Below are positions 19,154 through 28,179 of a stretch of 64,000 nt of DNA, one piece after another. Where the stretch lies: the NCBI RefSeq assembly GCF_964048965.1, contig NZ_OZ040189.1, positions 2,914,001 to 2,978,000 on the forward strand, read 5' to 3'. Each line of letters begins with the position of its first letter. Position 1 is the stretch's first letter. This DNA is from Tenacibaculum sp. 190130A14a (GTDB lineage: Bacteria > Bacteroidota > Bacteroidia > Flavobacteriales > Flavobacteriaceae). Below the pieces are notes generated by a model that saw only the letters and a program-made list of their open reading frames with translations, was not told where the DNA came from and made no database searches. The translations under genes and the position numbers were made by a program.

Positions 19154-20254
19154 TTCTCTCTCAAATTCAGCTAGTAAGGCTTTATCAAAAGAAATATACT
19201 CAGGTAATATTCGTAAACGATATTTACTTTCTCCTATAAACGTAATTAAATCTTTTCTTTCTAATTTGTTATCGTCTTCTAAAGAAAGTATTGAATTAAT
19301 ATTATCTATAATTCTCGTTAAATAGGTTTGACTTTTAATCTCTCCTCCTGAGTTCACTATTATAGATTGTTTTTCGGCCTCTAGGTATTTTCTTTTGTAA
19401 GCAAAATTCAATAAGTTTCTGTATTGTGTTGTCTTTGAACCAAAATCAATCTTCTCATTTATTATACCTTTTGACGGGATACTTAACTGAATTAAAGACC
19501 AATCTAAAAAACTTATTTTCATTTCATTTGGTTTAGGCATACTTGCTAACTGTATCACCCAACTTGTTGCTAAAACTAAGAATATTGACACTAGAGAAGT
19601 CTTTGCTATAATACGTATTAGTTGATTGACAAAATCGTTGTCTAAGCCTACAAAAACATCAGATAATTGAGAAACAAATAATAAAGTTATTGCTATGATT
19701 GAAATAAACGCTACTAATTTTAAATCTCTATACATGAAAGTCCTGTAAAAAGAAACTCCCATTAAAAAACATAAAAAAGTGGTTAACAACACATCTGGTA
19801 TTGACACTATTTTAACTCCTGAAATTACTTTATTTCCTAAAATTGAAGACAACACTAATGTAAGAGCAGCAACAGCTACAATAATAACAGCAATAATCTT
19901 AGCATTCTTTTCATTTCTGTAAATAAATTTTGGTGCATCATACACATAATATAGCGCTAAGAGCCAAAATAAATTATTAATTGTAGAAAGTATATTTACT
20001 CCTATTTGATTAAATAAGGTATCTTGAAATGAAAAATAATTAATCATAAAAGCCCAAGCTCCCGAAACTACCCAAACCAGCATTCCAAAACTAAAATACA
20101 ACAATCCTCTATCTACTCTTTTTATAGCGTTTCCTTCTTCTAATACAGCTCTAAAACGCTTTCGAATATTATAATAGATAGCCAACAGTAACACAGCTCC
20201 AATTAGTGAAATACATATATGTGATAAGTTATGGAACTGTGTTACTTCTGTCAT
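19148..20254 (-). CDS. Seven-helix membrane protein with C-terminal cytoplasmic domain, function unknown
   Basis: I do not recognise this 368-residue family. About seven hydrophobic helices span residues 10-235, resembling a 7TM sensor layout, and are followed by a soluble region of about 130 residues (LDWSLIQLSIPSKGIINEKI, EAEKQSIIVNSGGEIKSQTYL) that could be a small DNA- or ligand-binding domain. It begins directly next to the stop of the ACMSD gene with no gap, so it appears to be the last gene of the kynurenine cluster transcript. No catalytic motif is visible. Confidence 0.6.
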   Translation of the reverse strand: MTEVTQFHNLSHICISLIGAVLLLAIYYNIRKRFRAVLEEGNAIKRVDRGLLYFSFGMLVWVVSGAWAFMINYFSFQDTLFNQIGVNILSTINNLFWLLALYYVYDAPKFIYRNEKNAKIIAVIIVAVAALTLVLSSILGNKVISGVKIVSIPDVLLTTFLCFLMGVSFYRTFMYRDLKLVAFISIIAITLLFVSQLSDVFVGLDNDFVNQLIRIIAKTSLVSIFLVLATSWVIQLASMPKPNEMKISFLDWSLIQLSIPSKGIINEKIDFGSKTTQYRNLLNFAYKRKYLEAEKQSIIVNSGGEIKSQTYLTRIIDNINSILSLEDDNKLERKDLITFIGESKYRLRILPEYISFDKALLAEFEREL

Positions 20255-21337
20255 TTATTGTAAAATTTTATTTACTAAGTTTTGTTTTGCTTTTTCATCA
20301 TCTCCATACAACCACTGTAAAACATTATCTTCCCACATCTCATCTTTCTGTTGCTCATTGATAATGTTTCTATCAATTGCTAAATCTAATATTTTTCCCG
20401 GATATGAAGACTGTTTATCACTCTCCATTTCTCCTAAAGGATAAGGATCATCTAATCCTATTAGCACTTGTTTCGCTCCTTGATTTTTAATTAACAAATC
20501 TAAAGACCCTGTATCATGCACTAATGTATCAAAGAATATGTTTTTATGCCCTACTGCTTTTCTCGGATGCTCTTTTCCTTCAAACAAATCAGGTCTACCA
20601 TCGAATCCTTGTATACGACGTCCTAAATTCATTTGAGCTAATTGTCCCCCATGCGCAAAACAAATTCGCATGTTTGGATACTTTTCATAATAACCATTTA
20701 AGGTTAAGAAATGATATGCATCTGCACATTGTGCAAGCATCCATATCAAATGAAAACGCCAAGATGTGTTTTGGAGCTTGATAAACTTCTCTCCATCATA
20801 TGGATGAATTTCAACTGCTAGGTTATACTTATTAGCTAATTCAAAGATAGGTTCATTTTCTTCATCAAAAATACAACGCCAAGTACCAATAGTATCCATA
20901 TAATGCGTTGGTAAACATAATAAGCGCATCCCCAGCACCTCAACACAACGTTCTATTTCCCATAATGCTCCTCTTACAAAACCAGGGTGCACCACAAATC
21001 CACAAGTAAATTTATTCGGATTATCGTGTTGCACTTTTGCATTAAAATCATTTTGAAAACGTAAAGCTTGCTTCATTTCTTCTAAGCGCAATCCATTTCC
21101 ATAAAGTTGCGAAAGATTTAAAACTACCGCATGATCAATTTTAAAATGTTCCATCCAAGCCAACTTTTCTTCTAAAAAGAAACTTGAATCTGTTACTGGT
21201 CTACTCCAATCTTTTTGAAGCATATACTTCCTGTCTTTATCTACCCAAAAGATTCCTTTATCTTTCATGTATTGCGGAATTTCCTCTGGATAAGGTAGCA
21301 AGTGCGAATGCCCGTTTATTCTAAGTTTTCGTTTCAT
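20255..21337 (-). CDS. Amidohydrolase, 2-amino-3-carboxymuconate-6-semialdehyde decarboxylase (ACMSD)
   Basis: The 360-residue amidohydrolase begins with the metal-binding HSH motif (INGHSHLLPYPEEIP). It continues with VVHPGFVRGALWEIERCVE, CFAHGGQLAQMNLGRRIQGF and the final metal Asp in LIGLDDPYPLGEME. The enzyme decarboxylates 2-amino-3-carboxymuconate semialdehyde to 2-aminomuconate semialdehyde, steering the kynurenine pathway away from quinolinate. Its neighbours encode the preceding dioxygenase and following dehydrogenase, which supports the assignment over a generic amidohydrolase. It lies 1 bp from the thioesterase gene. Confidence 0.88.
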   Translation of the reverse strand: MKRKLRINGHSHLLPYPEEIPQYMKDKGIFWVDKDRKYMLQKDWSRPVTDSSFFLEEKLAWMEHFKIDHAVVLNLSQLYGNGLRLEEMKQALRFQNDFNAKVQHDNPNKFTCGFVVHPGFVRGALWEIERCVEVLGMRLLCLPTHYMDTIGTWRCIFDEENEPIFELANKYNLAVEIHPYDGEKFIKLQNTSWRFHLIWMLAQCADAYHFLTLNGYYEKYPNMRICFAHGGQLAQMNLGRRIQGFDGRPDLFEGKEHPRKAVGHKNIFFDTLVHDTGSLDLLIKNQGAKQVLIGLDDPYPLGEMESDKQSSYPGKILDLAIDRNIINEQQKDEMWEDNVLQWLYGDDEKAKQNLVNKILQ

Positions 21338-21338
21338 T

Positions 21339-21746
21339 TTAGTTAGTTTGTTTTAAGGAAATCATTGTTCCTTGCATGGTTGTATATAAAATCTCTTCTT
21401 TTTCATCGGTAACTTTTGCTTCACAAAACGCCAATGTTCTTCCGCTTTTAACTACACGTCCAGTAGCAATAATAACATCTGCTTTAGCTGGACGTAATAA
21501 GTTTGTTTTAAACTCAACAGACAACACATCAGAACCTTCTTCCATTGTTGTGAGTGCTGCATATCCACATGCTACATCCATGATACTGGTAAGCACTCCT
21601 GCATGAAAAAAACCATGTTGTTGTGTTAATCCATCATTCTTTTCACATCGTATTTTGAGCAATCCTTCTTCTATATGAATGATCTCAGCTCCTAAGGTTT
21701 TCATAAAACCCTGTTTTAAAAAACTTTCTTTTGCTGCTTCAATCAT
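21339..21746 (-). CDS. PaaI family hotdog-fold thioesterase
   Basis: A 135-residue hotdog protein with the PaaI pattern: GLTQQHGFFHAGVLTSIMDVACGYAA (active-site region, HGG replaced by HAG), then VLSVEFKTNLLRPAKADVIIATGRVVKSGRTLAFCEAKV. Such enzymes cleave acyl-CoA thioesters, typically CoA esters of aromatic catabolism. Its stop and start overlap or abut the flanking dioxygenase and ACMSD genes, so it is cotranscribed. It may salvage CoA from dead-end esters; the substrate is not known. Confidence 0.82.
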   Translation of the reverse strand: MIEAAKESFLKQGFMKTLGAEIIHIEEGLLKIRCEKNDGLTQQHGFFHAGVLTSIMDVACGYAALTTMEEGSDVLSVEFKTNLLRPAKADVIIATGRVVKSGRTLAFCEAKVTDEKEEILYTTMQGTMISLKQTN

Positions 21747-22276
21747 TATTTTACTTTATTCGGAGCTTCCATTACTGTACCACAATTAGCACAAGTACAT
21801 TTTGCTCTATCCGAGTAATACTTATCGAAAATAATAGGCATATCTGTTTCAATATTGTCTAAAGCAAACTCTTCTCTATATAATGGTGTACCACAATTTT
21901 CACAATACCACTCTAATGCATCCATCATCCCCTCAGATCTTGGGTACTCTATTACTAGACCTACAGTATTTGCTTTTCGTTGAGGAGAATGTGGAACTTT
22001 TCCTGGCAATAAATAAATATCTCCTTCTTTAATTTCAACATCTACCATTTCTCCTTTATCATCAATAATCTTTAACACCATATCACCTTCTACCTGATAG
22101 AAAAACTCCGGTGTTTCGTTATAATGATAATCTTTACGATTGTTAGGTCCTCCAACTACCATAACTATATACTCACCATCTTTCCATACTTGTTTATTTC
22201 CCACAGGTGGTTTAAGTAAATGACGATGTTCATCTATCCACTTTTTAAAATTCAAAGGTTGTACTAGCTTGCTCAT
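21746..22276 (-). CDS. nbaC: 3-hydroxyanthranilate 3,4-dioxygenase
   Basis: The 176-residue cupin enzyme opens the ring of 3-hydroxyanthranilate to 2-amino-3-carboxymuconate semialdehyde. The catalytic iron ligands are visible in DYHYNETPEFFYQVEGD (His and Glu) and KVPHSPQR (His). The C-terminal rubredoxin-like metal site typical of bacterial forms is present as CENCGTP and CTCANCGT. It overlaps the downstream thioesterase gene by 1 bp and is followed by ACMSD, the next enzyme of the route. Confidence 0.95.
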   Translation of the reverse strand: MSKLVQPLNFKKWIDEHRHLLKPPVGNKQVWKDGEYIVMVVGGPNNRKDYHYNETPEFFYQVEGDMVLKIIDDKGEMVDVEIKEGDIYLLPGKVPHSPQRKANTVGLVIEYPRSEGMMDALEWYCENCGTPLYREEFALDNIETDMPIIFDKYYSDRAKCTCANCGTVMEAPNKVK

Positions 22277-22289
22277 GATTGTTTAGATT

Positions 22290-23066
22290 TTATAATGATT
22301 TCGTTCTTCCTCCGTCTACGGGAACATTAATTCCGTTAATAAAACTTGCTTTTTCACTTGCTAAAAACACTATTGCATTCGCAATTTCTTCTGGTTGTGC
22401 AAAGCGTTTTGCTGGCGAGGCATTTTTCATTGCTTCAGCAACTTCCTCTACAGACTTTCCTGTTTTATTAGCTTTGTTATTGATAATTTCATTCAATCGT
22501 TCTGTTCCCGTTGCTCCGGGTAATACATTGTTTACCGTAATGCTATATTGTCCCAGTTCATTAGCCAAGGTTTTTGACCAATTTGCAACAGCTCCACGAA
22601 TGGTATTTGAAACTCCTAATCCATCTAAAGGCTGTTTTACCGAAGTAGATATTACGTTGATTACTCTACCATACCCTTCTTCTTTCATAAATGGCACTAA
22701 AGCTTGTACCAATACATGGTTGCATTTTAAATGTTGTGTAAAGGCTCTTTCAAACTCGTCTAATTGTGCGTTAAATACAGGTCCTCCTGCTGGTCCTCCA
22801 GTATTATTTACTAAAACATGAAAGTTTACATCAGACGTTTCTATTTTCTCTTTTAACTCTAATGGGTTAGAGAAGTCAGCAACGATATAACCATGGTGTT
22901 GATTGTTATTAGGCAATTCTGCTAAAACAGCTTTCAACTTTTCTTCATTACGAGCTATCAATGTTACATTAGCTCCTTCTTCTGCTAACTGAATAGCAGT
23001 TGCTTTTCCTATTCCTTGTGTACTTCCGCAAACTAATGCGTTTTTATGTTGTAATCCTAAATTCAT
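22290..23066 (-). CDS. SDR family oxidoreductase
   Basis: A 258-residue short-chain dehydrogenase with the NAD(P) motif VCGSTQGIGKATAIQLAEEG (residues 12-31), VNNTGGPAGG in place of NNAG, a catalytic Ser in NVISTSVKQPLDGL, and VPVDGGRTKSL at the end. The usual YxxxK catalytic pair is not in its standard form: after the Ser the segment reads LGVSNTIRGAVANWSKTLANE, with no Tyr before the Lys. This is typical of the atypical SDR seen in bacterial kynurenine and 2-aminomuconate clusters, and activity as a redox enzyme is uncertain. It overlaps the gene upstream by 1 bp. Confidence 0.82.
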   Translation of the reverse strand: MNLGLQHKNALVCGSTQGIGKATAIQLAEEGANVTLIARNEEKLKAVLAELPNNNQHHGYIVADFSNPLELKEKIETSDVNFHVLVNNTGGPAGGPVFNAQLDEFERAFTQHLKCNHVLVQALVPFMKEEGYGRVINVISTSVKQPLDGLGVSNTIRGAVANWSKTLANELGQYSITVNNVLPGATGTERLNEIINNKANKTGKSVEEVAEAMKNASPAKRFAQPEEIANAIVFLASEKASFINGINVPVDGGRTKSL

Positions 23067-23578
23067 TATTTTATGTGAAAACTGTTTAATACTTGATTCC
23101 CAATTTCTATAAAACCATCATATGTATTCGGCAACGTTGTTAATGTTAATACATATGCTTTTTCATCTTTTAAAAAATAGTATTGTTTAAACTGAAGCAA
23201 ATTCTCTCCAATTTTACCTTGCCAAACCGTTTGTTGATAATCCAACTCTTTTCCTTTTATCAATTTACTCTCAATCAACTTACCTTCTGGAACCATTGTT
23301 TTAATTTGTACTTCAGAAAGCTTGGTATAAGATGTTAAAGTGAATCCCTGATTCTTAAGATCTTGAACCAGTAAATTTACATTTTCTTGGAACGTGTCAT
23401 TTTCATCCAATTCTGAAAACAAAATAAAAGTAGAATTCATTTGTCCAGAAGTATCTAAACGCCACGTTTTTGGATAACTTATCTCAACTCCATTTTTATC
23501 ATACTTCAACCACCCTTCCTCTTGGCCAAAAACAACTGAAGTTATTATTAAAAAAAGAGAGCTAATTATTTTTCTCAT
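23066..23578 (-). CDS. Secreted PsbP/DcrB-like protein
   Basis: A 170-residue exported protein. I place the start at ATG 23578 (MRKIISSLFLIITSVVFGQ), which gives a clean signal peptide and sits 5 bp after the dehydrogenase stop; longer starts overlap that gene. The mature part (WLKYDKNGVEISYPKTWRLD, then FQENVNLLVQDLKNQGFTL and a final IGNQVLNSFHIK) has the PsbP/DcrB (DUF1795-like) pattern of small periplasmic or lipid-bound proteins. It is embedded in the kynurenine operon, but its role there is unclear. Confidence 0.65.
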   Translation of the reverse strand: MRKIISSLFLIITSVVFGQEEGWLKYDKNGVEISYPKTWRLDTSGQMNSTFILFSELDENDTFQENVNLLVQDLKNQGFTLTSYTKLSEVQIKTMVPEGKLIESKLIKGKELDYQQTVWQGKIGENLLQFKQYYFLKDEKAYVLTLTTLPNTYDGFIEIGNQVLNSFHIK

Positions 23579-23582
23579 TATT

Positions 23583-25028
23583 TTATTCATATTTAATACA
23601 TATATTCTTTGGTTCTGTAAAAAAGCGTAATGCTTCAAAACCTCCTTCTCTACCTACTCCACTATCCTTTTGTCCACCAAACGGAGTTCTTAAATCTCGC
23701 AACAACCAAGTATTTACCCAAACAATTCCTACGTGTAATTGTTTACTTAATCTCATGGTTCTATTCAAATTATTCGTCCATAAAGTTGATGACAATCCGT
23801 ATTTTACATCATTTGCCATTGCTAATGCTTCTTCCTCTGTTTTAAAAGACATAATAGTAACTACCGGTCCAAATATTTCTTCTTGGTTAAGTTTACAATC
23901 ATTACTTTCTACTTCAATAATTGTTGGTTGTAAATAATATCCTTCTTCATAATTATCAACTGTAACTCTATTACCTCCAAACAATACCTTTCCTCCTTCT
24001 TCTTCGGCGATTTCTATATAGGATTGTACTTTTTCTAAATGTGGTTTCGAAACCAACGCTCCTACATTAGTATCTTCATCAAAAGGATTTCCGACTTTTA
24101 ATTCTGAAACTTTCAGAACAAAATCTTTTTTAAATTGCTCATAGATACTTTCTTCAACAAAAATCCTACTTCCGCATAAACAAATTTGTCCTTGATTAGC
24201 AAATGAAGAACGTACCGTAGTAGTTAACATTTTATCGTAATCACAATCTGCAAAAATGATATTCGGATTCTTACCTCCTAATTCTAAAGAGAGCTTTTTA
24301 AACATTGGAGCCGCTACGCGAGCTATATGAGCTCCTGTTGTAGTTCCTCCTGTAAATGATATAGCTTTTATATTTGGATGTTCAACAATTGCTTGACCTG
24401 TTGTTCCTCCTAACCCATGTACTATGTTTAATACTCCCTTAGGAAGCCCTGCTTCATTACATATTTCTCCTAGCAAATATGCTGTCATCGGAGTTACTTC
24501 ACTTGGTTTTGCAACTACACAATTCCCTGCTGCAATGGCTGGTGCTATTTTCCAAGTAAACAAATACAATGGTAAATTCCAAGGAGAGATACAACCTACA
24601 ACTCCAATTGGCTGACGTAATGTAAAATTCATCGCATCTAAGCCTACGCTTTCATGGGCCTCTGAAGAAAATTGCGTTATGGCATTTGCAAAAAACTGAA
24701 AATTTGACGATGCTCTTGGGATGTCAATAGCCGTTGCTAAACTCAATGGTTTTCCATTGTCTTTTGCCTCTGCTTCTGCCAATTCAGGTAATTTATTTTG
24801 AATGAGCTGTGCTATTTTAGCCATAATCTTACTTCTTTCTTCAAGAGAAGTATTTGACCAAGCTGGAAAAGCGTCTTTTGCTGCTTGATACGCTAACGCT
24901 ACGTCCTCTTTTGAAGAGTTAGGTATTTCCCCGTATACTTCTCCAATAGACGGATTATAATTATCTATATAATTGCCATTAATAGGACTAACAAACGCTC
25001 CGTTTATATAATTTTTAATGTTTTGCAT
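23583..25028 (-). CDS. Aldehyde dehydrogenase, probable 2-aminomuconate semialdehyde dehydrogenase
   Basis: The 481-residue NAD-dependent aldehyde dehydrogenase has the cofactor and catalytic motifs FTGGTTTGAHIA, LSLELGGKNPNIIFAD (catalytic Glu) and FANQGQICLCGSRIFV (catalytic Cys near 282). The end PFGGQKDSGVGREGG is typical of the hydroxymuconic/aminomuconic semialdehyde dehydrogenase subgroup. Given ACMSD and RidA in the same operon, the substrate is most likely 2-aminomuconate 6-semialdehyde, oxidised to 2-aminomuconate. It is 1 bp from the phytanoyl-CoA dioxygenase-like gene. Confidence 0.9.
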   Translation of the reverse strand: MQNIKNYINGAFVSPINGNYIDNYNPSIGEVYGEIPNSSKEDVALAYQAAKDAFPAWSNTSLEERSKIMAKIAQLIQNKLPELAEAEAKDNGKPLSLATAIDIPRASSNFQFFANAITQFSSEAHESVGLDAMNFTLRQPIGVVGCISPWNLPLYLFTWKIAPAIAAGNCVVAKPSEVTPMTAYLLGEICNEAGLPKGVLNIVHGLGGTTGQAIVEHPNIKAISFTGGTTTGAHIARVAAPMFKKLSLELGGKNPNIIFADCDYDKMLTTTVRSSFANQGQICLCGSRIFVEESIYEQFKKDFVLKVSELKVGNPFDEDTNVGALVSKPHLEKVQSYIEIAEEEGGKVLFGGNRVTVDNYEEGYYLQPTIIEVESNDCKLNQEEIFGPVVTIMSFKTEEEALAMANDVKYGLSSTLWTNNLNRTMRLSKQLHVGIVWVNTWLLRDLRTPFGGQKDSGVGREGGFEALRFFTEPKNICIKYE

Positions 25029-25029
25029 T

Positions 25030-25722
25030 TTAACTAACCATCTTTTTTTCGAGCCATCCCATTGGAATTTCTTGGTTACAAAATTCTAAATGAATGACTC
25101 TTCTATCATATGCTGAAACCGACTTTGAAGAAGCATGCAACAATAAAGGGTTCATTAACATCACTCCTCCTTTTTCAACAACACATAACTCTTCATTTCC
25201 TAAAGAGCTTTTATCAAAGCTCTCATCTACTCTAATAATTCCTTTTGAATGTGTTTTAGGGATAACACTTAAAGCACCATTTGTTTCATCAGTTTTATCT
25301 AAATGAATTCTAAATGTAATTGTTTTATCTAAAATCTCAGTTGGTGGAATTACTCCGAGTTGACCATTCTTTTTAGTCCAATTTGTATATCCATCCTCCT
25401 TAAACTTTCTTGATACACTTACACTCAAATCTTGATGCATACTCACAAACCAATTAGATTTACTTGGTTTGTTAAAGAAAATTGCTTTGGATAAGAAATA
25501 TTCTTTATCACAAATCGAATTGTATAACTTCTTGAACTTCTCATTACTAAAAATCACGTCCATTATTTCAGGTTTTTTGGTAACGAGTTGCCTTATTGCA
25601 TACTCCTTTTCTGAAGTTTCAATCAACAACAATAATCGTTGAATTTCTTTATTACTAAAAATACATTCAGTAATTGAGAACCCTTGATTTGTTAATGCTT
25701 TTTTATGTTGATTGAAACTCAT
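25030..25722 (-). CDS. Phytanoyl-CoA dioxygenase family protein
   Basis: The 230-residue protein shows the Fe(II)/2-oxoglutarate dioxygenase pattern of the PhyH family: the HxD metal pair in SMHQDLSVSV near residues 94-100, LDKTDETNGALSVIPKTHSKG, the distal His in LLHASSKSV near 197, and an Arg in YDRRVIHLEF for 2-oxoglutarate. Its substrate is unknown. Its position between the dehydrogenase and RidA genes suggests a side reaction or detoxification linked to tryptophan catabolism, which is an inference from context only. Confidence 0.8.
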   Translation of the reverse strand: MSFNQHKKALTNQGFSITECIFSNKEIQRLLLLIETSEKEYAIRQLVTKKPEIMDVIFSNEKFKKLYNSICDKEYFLSKAIFFNKPSKSNWFVSMHQDLSVSVSRKFKEDGYTNWTKKNGQLGVIPPTEILDKTITFRIHLDKTDETNGALSVIPKTHSKGIIRVDESFDKSSLGNEELCVVEKGGVMLMNPLLLHASSKSVSAYDRRVIHLEFCNQEIPMGWLEKKMVS

Positions 25723-25731
25723 CCTTGTGTA

Positions 25732-26145
25732 TTAAGATTTAGGCTTATAAGCCACTACTTTTATTTCAATTAACAAATGAGGGTGTGGTAGTTGATGTAC
25801 TGCTACAGTTGTTCTTGTAGGGCCATTATAATCAAAATATTCAGCATATACTTTATTATAACCTCCAAAATCATTCATATTTACTAAAAACGAGGTTACA
25901 TCAACAATATCAGATAAATCTGCTCCTACTTCTTGTAAGATATCTCTAATATTTTCTATTACAGCCTTTGTTTGTTTTTTAATATCCAAGTTGGTTGTTC
26001 CAAATTCATCTACCTCTACTCCTTCAAAAGAATTATCAGGTCTACGAGAACTTGTTCCAGACACATAGATAAAGTCTCCTACTTGTTTTACATGCGGAAA
26101 TTTCCCTCTTGGTATTGCTTTTCCTTTAATTACTTTACTGTCCAT
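25732..26145 (-). CDS. RidA family protein, probable 2-aminomuconate deaminase
   Basis: A 137-residue RidA/YjgF/UK114-fold protein with [32 protein letters not shown] at the start, [26 protein letters not shown] in the middle and [21 protein letters not shown] at the end, including the conserved Arg of the imine site. In kynurenine clusters this subgroup hydrolyses the enamine of 2-aminomuconate to 4-oxalocrotonate. It lies 9 bp upstream of the PhyH gene. A hairpin repeat separates it from the DUF1697 gene on its 5' side. Confidence 0.87.
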   Translation of the reverse strand: MDSKVIKGKAIPRGKFPHVKQVGDFIYVSGTSSRRPDNSFEGVEVDEFGTTNLDIKKQTKAVIENIRDILQEVGADLSDIVDVTSFLVNMNDFGGYNKVYAEYFDYNGPTRTTVAVHQLPHPHLLIEIKVVAYKPKS

Positions 26146-26158
26146 AATATTATTTTAA

Positions 26159-26233
26159 CGTCATTGGTAAACTTGTAAAAGTTGAAGCAATCTTTTAAAA
26201 GATTACTTCGTCGCTTCTCTCCTTGTAATGACG
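26159..26233. repeat. REP-like imperfect palindromic element
   Basis: The outer arms CGTCATT / AATGACG enclose a second hairpin GAAGCAATCTTTT / AAAAGATTACTTC. The layout GTCATT...GAAGCAATC...GATT-CTTCGTC...AATGAC is that of a dispersed extragenic palindrome common in Bacteroidota genomes. It occupies nearly the whole 91-bp gap inside the kynurenine cluster. Confidence 0.7.
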
Positions 26234-26236
26234 ATT

Positions 26237-26761
26237 TTAATTTTTCGTTGCCAATTCTAACAACTTTATTGTTGTTTTATAATTTCTTGTTGTAGCTATT
26301 ACACCTAGCTTCTTTTCAATAACATTGTTCGTTAGTTTTGTTTTTCCAAATCCAGAAGAGCAATACAAATAGACCATATCATCTTCTATTTTATATTTAT
26401 CATCATTGATTCCTTTTACTTCTATTTCTTCTTTAGAAGGAACTTTGTTTAAAAATGAAAATGCTACTATTTTTTCATTTTCTATTGGAAAAGGATACTT
26501 ATCAATCGTTTTTTTCCATTCTTCAGGTGTTCTTGCTAACACAGGAATATCAAATCCAAATTTCTCTTTGATACCTAAATGAACTTTATCACAAACTTTA
26601 ACTTTTGATTCGTCTGTATCTAGAACAATGTTTCCACTCTGAATATAGGTTTGTACATTTTGAAAACCTAAAGTATTTAATACTTCTCTAAGTTCTGCCA
26701 TGGGAATTTTATTCTTCCCCGACACATTAATGCCTCTAAGTAAAACAATATACCTATTCAT
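26237..26761 (-). CDS. DUF1697 domain-containing protein
   Basis: The 174-residue protein matches DUF1697 throughout: RYIVLLRGINVSGKNKIPMAE, LNTLGFQNVQTYIQSGNIVLD, and VYLYCSSGFGKTKLTNNVIE with a final TTRNYKTTIKLLEL. The family has no established biochemical role. It overlaps the kmo stop codon by 1 bp and is therefore likely translated from the same mRNA, although DUF1697 genes are usually found in unrelated settings. Confidence 0.88.
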   Translation of the reverse strand: MNRYIVLLRGINVSGKNKIPMAELREVLNTLGFQNVQTYIQSGNIVLDTDESKVKVCDKVHLGIKEKFGFDIPVLARTPEEWKKTIDKYPFPIENEKIVAFSFLNKVPSKEEIEVKGINDDKYKIEDDMVYLYCSSGFGKTKLTNNVIEKKLGVIATTRNYKTTIKLLELATKN

Positions 26762-28173
26762 TATTTGAGTCCTGCTACTTTATCTTCCTCTAAAATCTCA
26801 ATGGTTTCTTCTTGTACTTTCTTTAACACCACCTTTAACTCTTCTTTTGTCATATCTAAAGAAGTTGTTACTTCCTTATCTGCAATAAGATTTAATAGTG
26901 CCTTATCTTGGGCTCTTCCTTTTTTCATTGCATTCGCATATGGAATTTCTTCATTAAAGGTAACCATCGAATATTTAGAAAAATATTCTGATGGAAAGTT
27001 ACTTTCTAAATCCATTTCAATCTTTCGTTTTTGTTTGAACAAAGGATTTGCTACATGATCTCGCATTTCATAATAGTTATCAATTGCTAAATCAGCAATG
27101 GCATCGGTATCTTCTTTTCTTGCATTTTGATATACTGAAAACACCTTTTCCCAATCTCCTTCATACTCCTCTAAAATAGCATCAAAAACAGTAACATCCT
27201 CAAAAGAAGCGTTCATCCCTTGTCCATAAAATGGTACTATGGCATGTGCTGCATCTCCCATTAACATTGTTTTGTTTTGATACATCCAAGGAGAACATTT
27301 TACGGTTCCCAGTGCTCCTGTTGGATTATTAAAAAACTCATCTTTTATATTAGGAATCAATGCCAAAGCATCTGGAAACTCATTTTCAAAGAAACTTGAA
27401 ATCTTTTCTTCCGAAGTTAAGTTATTAAAGTTATACTCGCCTTCATCATAACTTAAGAATAGTGTTACCGTAAAACTTCCATCTAAATTTGGTAAGGCTA
27501 TTAACATATATTGTCCACGTGGCCAAATATGTAAATGATCTTTGCTTATTTGATGATTCCCGAGTTTATCGGCTGGAATTTCTAATTCTTTGTACCCATG
27601 TGTTAAATAGTTTTGCGAATAACTAAATAAGAATTTTTTTTCTAAATAATAACTCTTGCGTAATACTGACCCTGCTCCATCTGTTCCAAAAACAACATCT
27701 GCATCTACAGAAAATTCTTCTTTGGTAATATAACTCTTAAAATGAACGATTGTATTCTCGATATCTACTGAAGTACATTTTGTATTGAAATGAATGGTTA
27801 CATTTTTATGTTTTTCCGCTTCCGTAAGCAAAATTCCATTTAAGTCTCCTCTTGAGATTGAATTGATATATTCGTTTTCTCTTCCTGAATAATTAGAGGC
27901 AAAGGTATTTCCTTCTTTATCATGAATTAATCGCCCATACATAGGAATACAAATCTCTCTAGCCTTTTCCTCGACACCAGCCAATCTCAATGCTTTAAAA
28001 CCTCTATCTGATAATGCTAAGTTTATTGAACGCCCTGCAGAAATATCGGTAGTTCTTAAATCAGGCCTACTTTCATACACAGAAACCTTATATCCTCTTT
28101 GTGCCAAACGAAGTGCTAATAAACTTCCACACAATCCCGCTCCTATAATTACAATATTATCTTTTTTGCTCAT
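26761..28173 (-). CDS. kmo: Kynurenine 3-monooxygenase
   Basis: A 470-residue FAD-dependent aromatic hydroxylase converting L-kynurenine to 3-hydroxykynurenine with NADPH and O2. The FAD motif is VIIGAGLCGSLLALRLAQRG (residues 9-28), followed by the DG motif FGTDGAGSVLR, the KMO-typical LTHGYKELEIPA and WPRGQYMLIALPN segments, and the second FAD motif MLMGDAAHAIVPFYGQGMNA. The hydrophobic C-terminal membrane anchor of eukaryotic KMO is replaced by a charged tail. It is 6 bp from the small membrane protein gene upstream. Confidence 0.96.
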   Translation of the reverse strand: MSKKDNIVIIGAGLCGSLLALRLAQRGYKVSVYESRPDLRTTDISAGRSINLALSDRGFKALRLAGVEEKAREICIPMYGRLIHDKEGNTFASNYSGRENEYINSISRGDLNGILLTEAEKHKNVTIHFNTKCTSVDIENTIVHFKSYITKEEFSVDADVVFGTDGAGSVLRKSYYLEKKFLFSYSQNYLTHGYKELEIPADKLGNHQISKDHLHIWPRGQYMLIALPNLDGSFTVTLFLSYDEGEYNFNNLTSEEKISSFFENEFPDALALIPNIKDEFFNNPTGALGTVKCSPWMYQNKTMLMGDAAHAIVPFYGQGMNASFEDVTVFDAILEEYEGDWEKVFSVYQNARKEDTDAIADLAIDNYYEMRDHVANPLFKQKRKIEMDLESNFPSEYFSKYSMVTFNEEIPYANAMKKGRAQDKALLNLIADKEVTTSLDMTKEELKVVLKKVQEETIEILEEDKVAGLK

Positions 28174-28179
28174 TCTCTT

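Noticed and set aside
22279..22821. Plus-strand frame of 180 codons opposite the SDR gene
   Set aside because: It is antisense to a clear SDR and has no recognisable domain; the composition follows the opposite strand.
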